From a bacterium (lineage in GTDB: Bacteria > Krumholzibacteriota > Krumholzibacteriia > Krumholzibacteriales > Krumholzibacteriaceae): DNA of 8,851 nucleotides. Position numbers and translations under genes: made by a program. Numbering within the stretch: position 1 is the stretch's first letter; each line of letters begins with the position of its first letter. This document shows, in pieces, positions 1-6,240 of the stretch. The DNA lies in contig JAFNGP010000177.1 of the NCBI GenBank assembly GCA_017885175.1, forward strand, positions 1 to 8,851, read 5' to 3'. The notes under the pieces were generated by a model, which had not been told where the DNA came from, did no database searches, and saw only the letters and a list, made by a program, of their open reading frames with translations.

Positions 1-855
1 TCCGTCATGGCCTGCCTCGTCGACCGGGCGATCGGGGGACAGCTCGTCCCCGTGTTCGTCGACAACGGGCTTCTCAGGCTTCACGAGGCGGAAGAGGTGA
101 AGGAGATTCTCGCCCAGCACCTCGCGGCCGATCTCGTGTTCGTCGACGCGGCGGACGAGTTTCTGGACCGGCTCGCCGGGGTCGGCGACGCGGAAACGAA
201 GCGGAAGATCATCGGAAAATGTTTCATCGACATATTCGAGGAAGAGAGCAGGAAGCGCGGCCCTTTCGCGTTTCTGGCGCAGGGGACGCTGTACCCGGAC
301 GTGATCGAGAGCCGGTCGACCGGAGGACCGTCGGCGACGATAAAATCGCATCACAACGTCGGGGGACTGCCCGAGAATCTCAAGTTCGAGCTGATCGAGC
401 CGCTCGCGCTCCTGTTCAAGGACGAGGTTCGCGAGGTCGGCAGGTACCTTGGTCTTCCGGACGGCCAGGTGAAACGGCATCCGTTCCCCGGTCCCGGCCT
501 CGCCGTGCGGATACCGGGAGAGATCACCCGGGAGGATCTTGATCTTCTGCGGAAGGCGGATCGCATCTTCATCGACGGACTCCTCAGGGAAGGCCTCTAC
601 GACAGCGTATGGCAGGCCTTCGCCGTCCTGCTTCCGGTCAGGAGCGTGGGCGTGATGGGGGATTCGCGAACGTACCAGCGCGTGATCGCCCTGCGCGCCG
701 TCACGAGCATCGACGGGATGACGGCGGATTGGGCCAAGCTTCCGCACGAGTTCCTCCAGCGGGTGTCGGCGGAGATCGTGAACAAGGTTCCCGGGGTGAA
801 CAGGATCGTCTACGACATCAGCTCGAAACCTCCGAGCACGATCGAATGGGAATAG
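1..855 (+). CDS. guaA: GMP synthase (glutamine-hydrolysing), 5'-truncated by window edge
   Basis: GuaA converts XMP, glutamine and ATP to GMP in the cytoplasm, the last step of guanine nucleotide synthesis. The window opens inside the ATP-pyrophosphatase domain: the first codons read SVMACL, which in the family directly follow the P-loop SGGVDS, so the glutamine amidotransferase domain and the P-loop lie upstream. Visible signatures are [15 protein letters not shown], the TLYPDVIES strand, the [10 protein letters not shown] lid motif and [11 protein letters not shown]. The C-terminal dimerisation domain is complete, with [27 protein letters not shown] and the canonical end KPPSTIEWE. About 284 residues remain of a usual length near 510-525. 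The reading frame is intact to TAG at 853-855, so the truncation comes only from the window. The ATG at position 7 is internal and is not the start. The identification is essentially certain. Confidence 0.97.
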   Translation, partial: SVMACLVDRAIGGQLVPVFVDNGLLRLHEAEEVKEILAQHLAADLVFVDAADEFLDRLAGVGDAETKRKIIGKCFIDIFEEESRKRGPFAFLAQGTLYPDVIESRSTGGPSATIKSHHNVGGLPENLKFELIEPLALLFKDEVREVGRYLGLPDGQVKRHPFPGPGLAVRIPGEITREDLDLLRKADRIFIDGLLREGLYDSVWQAFAVLLPVRSVGVMGDSRTYQRVIALRAVTSIDGMTADWAKLPHEFLQRVSAEIVNKVPGVNRIVYDISSKPPSTIEWE

Positions 856-863
856 CCTCCGCG

Positions 864-878
864 GCCGAAACGGCTTTT
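864..878 (+). terminator. Possible weak intrinsic terminator after guaA
   Basis: Nine bases after the guaA stop, GCCG at 864-867 pairs with CGGC at 871-874 across an AAA loop and is followed at once by TTTT at 875-878. The stem is only 4 bp and the T-run is short, so termination would be weak or partial. Its position between the guaA stop and the sigma-54 promoter at 881 makes sense as a boundary between transcription units. Confidence 0.4.
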
Positions 879-880
879 CC

Positions 881-895
881 TGGCACCTGACTTGC
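881..895 (+). promoter_or_regulatory. Sigma-54 (RpoN) -24/-12 promoter for the slt-NHL operon
   Basis: The sequence TGGCAC-CTGAC-TTGC exactly matches the core sigma-54 pattern TGGCAC-N5-TTGC. The invariant GG (882-883) and GC (894-895) are at the required spacing. A C precedes the element, fitting the usual pyrimidine. The predicted transcription start is about 12 bases downstream, near 907, giving a leader of about 43 bases to the ATG at 950. Sigma-54 promoters need an AAA+ enhancer-binding activator; any enhancer would probably lie in the 3' end of guaA, but I could not identify one. Confidence 0.82.
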
Positions 896-949
896 CTCTT
901 CTCGCATATCTTGATGAATGACGCATTATCGGGAAAAGAGTGCGGCACT

Positions 950-3046
950 ATGCCACGATTACTGCTTTTTTGCGCGATTTTGAGCATGGGGGCGTTCCCC
1001 GCGTCCGCGGCGGACGGGGATGAGGCGTTCTTCGCCGGATTGGGCGCCTATCGGGCCGGCGCTTGCGATTCGGCGCTCTCGCTTCTCGGGCATCGAATCG
1101 AGAATCCATACCTCGAGACCTTTCGGCTCTATTATCGCGCCGACTGCCTGCTCCGCGACTCGCTGTACGAGGATACCAAGGCGACGCTCGAGACGCTTTT
1201 CGCGCTCGTCGATTCCGGAGCGGTCGTTCAGAATCATCGCTTCGTCGCCCGGGCGTGCGATATGTATGTCCAGGCGCTTGCCGGCGGCGGCGCATGCTTT
1301 ATCGACGCATCGACCTCCTTCCCGCTGCCGGGTCCCTGCGATCTATCGCCCCGCGTTTCGTTCATGGCTTCGCGCGGCTGCCTCGCGGCGGGAGACACCG
1401 CGAGCGCAATGGGGCATTTCGTGAACGCCACGCGGGATGGCCATTTGACCCGCGCCGATTCAACGCTTTTCAAAGAGATATTCCGCCGGTGCGAGCCGGG
1501 CTTGGCCGCATGTTCCGATTGGGCGCTCCTGGGCATCGCCTCGGGTGCGACGAATATCGGTCTTTTCTCCGAGGCGAACGCCGCGATAGATCGCGTGCTC
1601 GCGAGAAAGCCGGAAGATCCCGACGCGCTGCTCATTCGGGCGGATGTGATGTTCAAGTCGGGAGAGTCCGAGAAGGCGCTGCGCGCCTATTGGCGCGTAT
1701 TTGATTCCGCCGCGCCCGTGAGCGCGAAAGCGATGGCGCTCCAGGAGATTTCGTCAATCGAGTATCATTTGAAGAAATACGACAAAGCCGCCAAGCACTA
1801 CTTCATGCAAGGCTCATTCTATCGCAGCGCCGGTGCCCTCGATAGCGCCGCTCGGATACACGTGATGCAGGGAGAATGGAAACGAGCGATCCGGGCATGG
1901 ACCGTTCTCCGGGAACGCCATCGGGGGAAGCGTCTCGACGTTGGACTCTGGATAGAGGCAGGCCTGAGCGAAGCGGTTCTTCGATCCTGGCTGGGAGAAA
2001 ACGCGGAGGCGAATGCGATCCTCAAGGACATCGTGCCCCGGGCCCGGGGTCCGCAGTGCGCGTCGGTGCTCTATTGGCTCATGAAAACGAGCTCCGCGGA
2101 AGCGGAGCGGACCGCATGGTCCGACAGTTTGCTTCGGGCATGGCCGCGATCCTTCTACGCGTCGATTGTCCGAGGGGACGAGAGCCCGCTTGAGATGCGG
2201 ATGGACGATTCGGACGCGCGGGAGATCGATGCGCTCGCGCGAATCGCCGCGAATCGGCTCGCGATGTGCGATACGGCGGAGACCGATTCCGCCTTCGCGC
2301 GCCATCCGGCCCTTCGTGCCTACGTGGATTTGCTCGACCATGGTTTCAATGAAGAAGCGGAAGCGACCGCTCAGGCGATGATAGGAATTCAGGATCTGGT
2401 GCTTCGGGCGCGGGCTCGCGGCGACGCCTGGGACGTGGTTCCGGGACGCTTGTTCAAGCTCTACGCGGAAGCGTCGACCCACGGCCTCGATGCGTTCTCG
2501 CTGTCGCTGCTTTCCCGCACGTCGCCAACCGATTCCGCGGGCGTTTTTCCGGCGGAGCTTTGGTATCCCATGTCGTACGTCGATGCAATACGCGCCGGCG
2601 CCGCGTCCGCCGGCTTGTCCCCCTTTCTCATCCTCGCCATCATCAGGGAGGAGAGCAGGTTCGATCCGGACGTGGTTTCCCGCGCCGGGGCGATCGGGCT
2701 CATGCAAGTGATGCCGGCAACGGCGTCATGGCGTTCGGGCCTGACCGACTCGCTTCCCCTGAGCCCGGACGACCTTCTCGATCCCGCAAAGAACATTCGC
2801 GCAGGGATCGAGTATTATCGCTATCTCCTCAAGCGCTTCGACGGCTCCGTGATCGGCGCGCTGGCCTCGTACAACGGCGGGGAAGGAAGGATGGCGCGCT
2901 GGAAGGAGAATTTCGAGCCGCTGCGGAATCCCCTCGTGGCTCTCGAATTGATCGGGCCCCGCGAAACGCGGCTGTACGTCAAGAAGGTCCTCGACGCGCA
3001 TGCGGCGTACGCCGCCATCGCGAGAGAGAAGGCGCGCGTCGAATGA
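950..3046 (+). CDS. slt: Secreted Slt70-like lytic murein transglycosylase with TPR-like helical region
   Basis: This periplasmic GH23 enzyme cleaves the MurNAc-GlcNAc bond of peptidoglycan, forming 1,6-anhydroMurNAc ends. ATG 950 is chosen because a clean signal peptide follows (MPRLLLFCAI..., predicted cleavage after ASA near residue 20) and a purine-rich GGGAAAAGAG lies just upstream; TTG 911 and ATG 914 would bury it. Residues 30-530 are alpha-helical, TPR/superhelical repeats (for example 190-310, and 366-405 ending WPRSFYASIVRG), as in the Slt70 doughnut. The catalytic domain spans about 535-690: IIREESRFDP with catalytic Glu568, GLMQVMP at 583-589 and ASYNGG at 639-644, so all hallmark motifs are intact. 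The 698-residue length is typical of Slt70. The mature N-terminal region carries eight cysteines (39-188), suggesting disulfides. It is first in an operon, its TGA overlapping the next ATG. Confidence 0.93.
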   Translation: MPRLLLFCAILSMGAFPASAADGDEAFFAGLGAYRAGACDSALSLLGHRIENPYLETFRLYYRADCLLRDSLYEDTKATLETLFALVDSGAVVQNHRFVARACDMYVQALAGGGACFIDASTSFPLPGPCDLSPRVSFMASRGCLAAGDTASAMGHFVNATRDGHLTRADSTLFKEIFRRCEPGLAACSDWALLGIASGATNIGLFSEANAAIDRVLARKPEDPDALLIRADVMFKSGESEKALRAYWRVFDSAAPVSAKAMALQEISSIEYHLKKYDKAAKHYFMQGSFYRSAGALDSAARIHVMQGEWKRAIRAWTVLRERHRGKRLDVGLWIEAGLSEAVLRSWLGENAEANAILKDIVPRARGPQCASVLYWLMKTSSAEAERTAWSDSLLRAWPRSFYASIVRGDESPLEMRMDDSDAREIDALARIAANRLAMCDTAETDSAFARHPALRAYVDLLDHGFNEEAEATAQAMIGIQDLVLRARARGDAWDVVPGRLFKLYAEASTHGLDAFSLSLLSRTSPTDSAGVFPAELWYPMSYVDAIRAGAASAGLSPFLILAIIREESRFDPDVVSRAGAIGLMQVMPATASWRSGLTDSLPLSPDDLLDPAKNIRAGIEYYRYLLKRFDGSVIGALASYNGGEGRMARWKENFEPLRNPLVALELIGPRETRLYVKKVLDAHAAYAAIAREKARVE

Positions 3047-4425
3047 GGCTGATTATTCTGGTGCTGATTCTGGCGGCGTGTCTCGTCTTCCTCTCCCTTT
3101 CGAGCGGCGGGGAGCGCGGCGCCACGACGCTCGTTACGCCTCCGTTGATGCACTGTCTCGGGCTCCACAAGGTGACCCAGTTCCATCTCGACCTCTACTC
3201 GGGATACCGCGAAAAGTTCGACGAGCCGGAGGGGCTCTTCTGCATGAAGCTCGCGAGCAAGGATAAACCGGATACGCGGCGCGACGACGACGAGCTCACC
3301 GTGTACGGGATCAACAGCGGCAAGGGCGACATCATTTACAACAAAAGCCTTGCATCGATCGGGATGGCCGGCGCCCAGGGCGATGGTCCGATGCAATTCA
3401 GAAAGCCGCTGGCCCTCACTGGCGACAAGGAAGGGAATCTCTTTGTCGCCGACACGGGCAACGATCGCATCGCCCATCTTCGATACGCGGGGGACGAGCT
3501 CGTCTGGGTCAAGGATATCCGGAGCCGAGAGCCGCGGGGTCTCCGGAGCCCTTCGGGGATCTGCTTGAGCGGAGGAAGGCTCTACGTCGCCGACACGGAA
3601 AACGATCGCGTCGTCGTGTTCGCTCCCGACGGCTCCTTGCTGGAAACGTTCGGGGCGGAGGCGCAGGGCGCTTCCCTGTTCCGGCCGTACGCGATAGCGG
3701 CGATTACGGATGGGGACGAATATCTCTACTACGGCGATCATTTCATCATACTGACCGACAGCCTCGGGGGGAGACTCTGGAAGCTGTCTCCCGAAGGAAA
3801 AGCGCTCGGCCTCGTGCGCCGCGCCGCGATCGGGGGAAAAGGATCCTTCAATCACGTCGCCATCGATTACTACGGCAACGTGTACGTTACGGACCGCGAG
3901 GCGGATGTGATCCACAAATTCGATCGGCATCTCTCGTATATCGTCGCGATAGGCGACCCGGGAGCGAACGGCGGTCCGCATTTCGACGAGCCTCGCGGAA
4001 TATCGATATACCGCCGTTTCGGCCAGATCTTCGTCTCCGAGCGCGCGGGCGCCCAGTATTTCTGGATCGGCACCGACGTTCTCCGCTATTCCGCCGAGAA
4101 TCTCGTTTTCGATCCCGTTCGACGGCGATGCAGCGTGGACGTTTCCTTTCTGCTCACCGAGTGCTCGGCGATTTCCCTTACGCTGAAGGACGATCAGGGC
4201 AAGAACCGCTTTACGATCATTCCGACCTACATGCTTCCGCCGGGAAGATTTGCGCGACGGATCGAGGTCGACTGTCCCGCCGCCGCGGAGCTTGCAAAAT
4301 GCACATTGAAACTCGTCCTCGTCGCCGCGCCGACGTACTCGTCCCGTGAATATCTCGCCGTCGAAAGAGACAGCCGCATCCTCGTTCCGCGCGTTTCCGG
4401 CCTGCCCCCGGCGGGTTCCCGCTGA
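3043..4425 (+). CDS. Membrane-anchored or secreted NHL-repeat beta-propeller protein
   Basis: Start ATG 3043 overlaps the slt stop (ATGA), so translation is coupled; an open frame upstream lies inside slt and lacks a signal. Residues 3-20 are strongly hydrophobic, forming a signal peptide or N-terminal anchor. LAAC at 10-13 resembles a lipobox, but it sits unusually early and the hydrophobic run continues past the Cys, so lipidation is doubtful. NHL-type repeats follow from about 110 to 345, recognisable by FVADTGNDRI (134-143), YVADTENDRV (181-190), YVTDREADVI (281-290) and IFVSERAG (329-336), each preceded by a P-x-G/A-I-type strand. This is consistent with a five- or six-bladed propeller exported to the periplasm or cell surface. 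Residues 350-460 look like a separate beta-sandwich domain with four cysteines (363, 374, 411, 420). NHL propellers usually bind protein, peptide or glycan; no catalytic residues are apparent and the ligand is unknown. Confidence 0.85.
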   Translation: MRLIILVLILAACLVFLSLSSGGERGATTLVTPPLMHCLGLHKVTQFHLDLYSGYREKFDEPEGLFCMKLASKDKPDTRRDDDELTVYGINSGKGDIIYNKSLASIGMAGAQGDGPMQFRKPLALTGDKEGNLFVADTGNDRIAHLRYAGDELVWVKDIRSREPRGLRSPSGICLSGGRLYVADTENDRVVVFAPDGSLLETFGAEAQGASLFRPYAIAAITDGDEYLYYGDHFIILTDSLGGRLWKLSPEGKALGLVRRAAIGGKGSFNHVAIDYYGNVYVTDREADVIHKFDRHLSYIVAIGDPGANGGPHFDEPRGISIYRRFGQIFVSERAGAQYFWIGTDVLRYSAENLVFDPVRRRCSVDVSFLLTECSAISLTLKDDQGKNRFTIIPTYMLPPGRFARRIEVDCPAAAELAKCTLKLVLVAAPTYSSREYLAVERDSRILVPRVSGLPPAGSR

Positions 4426-4435
4426 ACGGGACCTT

Positions 4436-4450
4436 TGGCCCGCTTATTGC
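4436..4450 (+). promoter_or_regulatory. Sigma-54 (RpoN) -24/-12 promoter for the TPR-DnaJ operon
   Basis: TGGCCC-GCTTA-TTGC is one mismatch from TGGCAC-N5-TTGC, with GG at 4437-4438 and GC at 4449-4450 correctly spaced. The flanks also fit the extended consensus: T before the -24 element, G after it, and T after TTGC. The predicted start is near 4462, giving a leader of about 55 bases to ATG 4517. The element begins 11 bases after the NHL gene's stop, so this operon can be transcribed independently of slt while sharing its sigma factor. Confidence 0.8.
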
Positions 4451-4516
4451 TCATTGATTCATAAGGTTATTCCAGAAGCGGCATACACGTGCATTCTGCA
4501 AGGCAGGTCAACAGCG

Positions 4517-5452
4517 ATGTTCTCCGAACGTTTCTTCCAATTCGTTCCGCGGAGCGGCTTGAAAAAGGCGCTTACCCATTTCAATAACGGCGACTATAAA
4601 AAGGCGTGCAGGGAATTCGAGGCCTATCTTTCGCGGATCGCGACCGAGGGGAAGAGCCAGGATCAGGAAATGATCCGCATGTACATGGTCGAATCGTACG
4701 TGGAATACGCGAAGCTCGCGTGCCGGGATGGCAATCGAGCGGAGGCGGCGTCGGCGCTGGAAAAAGCGGTCGAGCATCAACCCCGCTATGCCGACGTGCA
4801 TGTGAGCCTCGGCAGGCTCTACGCGGATCTCGGACGCGTCGGCGAGTCGCGTGATTGCTTCAACCGGGCGCTCGCGATCAATCCGGCGTATCTCAGAGCC
4901 CGCGTCATGATCGCGAAGAGCTACAGCGACGCCGGCGAAAACGAACTCGCGGCCGAAGAACTCGTAAAGAGCCTCTCGACCGCACCGTCGTTTTTCGCCG
5001 ATCAGGTGAACGAGCTCGCGCGTCTTATACGGAACGACGCCCCGGCCGAAGAGCGCGAATCGGTGTTTCGGAAGCTGCTCGAAGAGAAGCCCACGTCCGC
5101 GCAGGTGAGCAAACAGATCGCTCTCGAATCGATCCAGAACGGCGAGTACGACTCCGCCATCGCGGAGCTCAAGAAAACGCTGTCGATGACTCCGCATTAT
5201 CCCGATATCCACAATCTCCTCGGTATCGCGTACGCGAATCGGGGCATGACCGATGACGCTATCATAGAGTTCGAAACGGCGCTCAAGATCAATCCCGACT
5301 ACTTGAAAGCGCGGCTCAATCTGGCGCTCGCGCTGTATGAAAAGGGCGCGAAGGACGAAGCGATGCGCAATCTCGAGCTGGTGCTCGAGCTCGATCCTGA
5401 AAACGAGCTGGCCGTGAATCTGTTCCATGAGCTTCAGCCCATCGATAACTAG
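4517..5452 (+). CDS. Cytoplasmic tetratricopeptide-repeat (TPR) protein
   Basis: The protein has 311 residues, no signal peptide and no membrane segment, and is almost entirely helical TPR repeats. ATG 4517 is chosen because AGGCAGG lies 9 bases upstream and because the open frame further up (to 4346) overlaps both the NHL gene and the sigma-54 promoter. Recognisable repeats begin near residues 18 (FNNGDYKKACREFEAYL), 57, 92 (ADVHVSLGRLYADLGRVGES), 126, 196, 230 (DIHNLLGIAYANRGMTDDAI) and 264 (ARLNLALALYEKGAKDEAMR). Several end in the typical INP, TPH or LDP turn. The region 160-195 is a less regular helical connector between an N-terminal and a C-terminal TPR bundle. TPR arrays are protein-protein scaffolds; no enzymatic motif is visible, so its partner is unknown. 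The adjoining J-domain/TPR gene is an obvious candidate. Confidence 0.88.
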   Translation: MFSERFFQFVPRSGLKKALTHFNNGDYKKACREFEAYLSRIATEGKSQDQEMIRMYMVESYVEYAKLACRDGNRAEAASALEKAVEHQPRYADVHVSLGRLYADLGRVGESRDCFNRALAINPAYLRARVMIAKSYSDAGENELAAEELVKSLSTAPSFFADQVNELARLIRNDAPAEERESVFRKLLEEKPTSAQVSKQIALESIQNGEYDSAIAELKKTLSMTPHYPDIHNLLGIAYANRGMTDDAIIEFETALKINPDYLKARLNLALALYEKGAKDEAMRNLELVLELDPENELAVNLFHELQPIDN

Positions 5453-5458
5453 AGGTGG
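5452..5458 (+). promoter_or_regulatory. Ribosome-binding site setting a GTG start (J-domain gene)
   Basis: GAGGTGG starts on the last base of the TPR gene's TAG stop and lies 9 bases (from GAGG) upstream of GTG 5465, supporting GTG as the start. A closer ATG at 5460 opens only a two-codon frame (ATG CCG TGA), whose stop overlaps the GTG. The arrangement suggests coupling by termination and re-initiation. Confidence 0.65.
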
Positions 5459-5464
5459 AATGCC

Positions 5465-6157
5465 GTGAGCGTTGATTTTTATTCAATCCTTGAAGTATGG
5501 CCGACCGCTTCGGTTGAAGAGATCAAAAAGAACTACTTCCGCCTCGCGAAGCTCTACCACCCGGACGCCGCGGGAGACACTCCCGAGAACCGCGAGCGAT
5601 TCAAGGTGATCAACGAGGCGTACGGAGTCCTCAGCGATTCCGGAAAGCGCGCGACCTATGATGAATCGCTGCGCCAAAGCAAAGGGGGCTCGAAGGACGC
5701 GGTCGCCATTCAGGAGAAAGACCGCCGTTCGGCCATGCTCTCCTTTACGCAGGCGAAAGAAGCGATGCGCGGCGGCCGCTTCGACAAGGCGGCGCTGCTT
5801 TTCAAAACGGCCATAAAGTATGATCCGATGAATCCGGCCTATCACAGCTGGTACGGCTTCTGTCTCGGCATGCTCAATACGCGCCTGCACGAAGCTCGCG
5901 ACGCCTGTCTCAAGGCGATCGAGATGGAATTCTACAATGCCGATTATCACGCGAACCTCGGCTTCGTGTATTTCAAGGCGGGGCTCAAGAAGGTCGCGAT
6001 AAAGCATTTCAAGGAAGCTCTCAAATGGGACCCCGAGAATCCGATCGCCAAGAAGTATCTCGCGATCGGCGGCGACGGCGATGACGACAAGAAGGAGACC
6101 GGTCCCATCGACAAGATCGTGGCGGGCTTCAGGGGAATCGTCTCGCGCATCGCCTGA
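5465..6157 (+). CDS. J-domain (DnaJ-like) protein fused to TPR repeats
   Basis: The 230-residue protein begins with a J domain at about 4-67: [19 protein letters not shown], helix II RLAKLY, the invariant HPD at 32-34, then [19 protein letters not shown] and TYD. HPD is needed to stimulate DnaK ATPase, so it should be a functional co-chaperone. The Gly/Phe-rich and zinc-finger regions of canonical DnaJ are absent, making it a class C J protein. Residues 91-192 hold three TPR units ([19 protein letters not shown], then [17 protein letters not shown], then [17 protein letters not shown]), the last ending in KWDPEN. A short acidic-then-basic tail (204-212) leads to an amphipathic C-terminal helix. 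There is no signal peptide, so it is cytoplasmic. It lies 12 bases after the TPR gene and is almost surely cotranscribed. I infer that the TPR part selects a client or partner that the J domain delivers to DnaK. Confidence 0.9.
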   Translation: MSVDFYSILEVWPTASVEEIKKNYFRLAKLYHPDAAGDTPENRERFKVINEAYGVLSDSGKRATYDESLRQSKGGSKDAVAIQEKDRRSAMLSFTQAKEAMRGGRFDKAALLFKTAIKYDPMNPAYHSWYGFCLGMLNTRLHEARDACLKAIEMEFYNADYHANLGFVYFKAGLKKVAIKHFKEALKWDPENPIAKKYLAIGGDGDDDKKETGPIDKIVAGFRGIVSRIA

Positions 6158-6191
6158 TCCCCGCGCCGCTCCTCATCCGCATCGATATCTA

Positions 6192-6220
6192 TTGCAATTT
6201 TCCCACGGCCACTCTACCCT
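6192..6220 (+). promoter_or_regulatory. Weak candidate housekeeping promoter for the PQQ-propeller gene
   Basis: TTGCAA at 6192-6197 and TACCCT at 6215-6220 are separated by 17 bases in an AT-richer patch of the 83-base gap after the J-domain gene. The -10 match is poor (about 3 of 6). An 8-base palindrome, ATTGCAAT (6191-6198), overlaps the -35 box. There is a TTGC here but no GG at the -24 position, so this is not a sigma-54 promoter. Readthrough from the upstream operon is an equally good explanation for expression. Confidence 0.25.
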
Positions 6221-6240
6221 CGGGTTCCGGGGTGATGAAG

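Noticed and set aside
778..803. Direct repeat GTGAACA, 19 bases apart, as a possible activator site
   Set aside because: It encodes the conserved GuaA sequence VNKVPGVN, so codon repetition explains it.
911..949. Earlier starts for the transglycosylase (TTG 911, ATG 914)
   Set aside because: They add 12-13 hydrophilic residues before a clean signal peptide, and TTG 911 is only about 4 bases from the predicted transcription start.
2560..3042. Upstream in-frame extension of the NHL-repeat gene
   Set aside because: It lies entirely inside slt in another frame, its residues are Arg/Pro-rich shadow-like sequence, and it would hide the hydrophobic N-terminus that begins at ATG 3043.
3070..3081. 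Lipobox LAAC in the NHL protein (residues 10-13)
   Set aside because: The Cys is too close to the N-terminus and sits in the middle of a hydrophobic run, so I do not call a lipoprotein, though it is not excluded.
2821..3981. Long antisense open frame (386 codons)
   Set aside because: It crosses the slt/NHL junction opposite two well-supported genes, and its product is an Arg/Glu-rich shadow with no domain. Other antisense frames (1814-2707, 4508-5428, 7123-7758) are rejected for the same reason.
4410..4430. GC hairpins (GCGG/CCGC and CCCG/CGGG) near the end of the NHL gene as a terminator
   Set aside because: They overlap the coding end and are not followed by a T-run; the two stems are mutually exclusive and weak.
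4346..4516. Longer N-terminus for the TPR protein
   Set aside because: The extension overlaps the NHL gene's 3' end and the sigma-54 promoter, so it would lie upstream of the transcription start; ATG 4517 has its own ribosome site.
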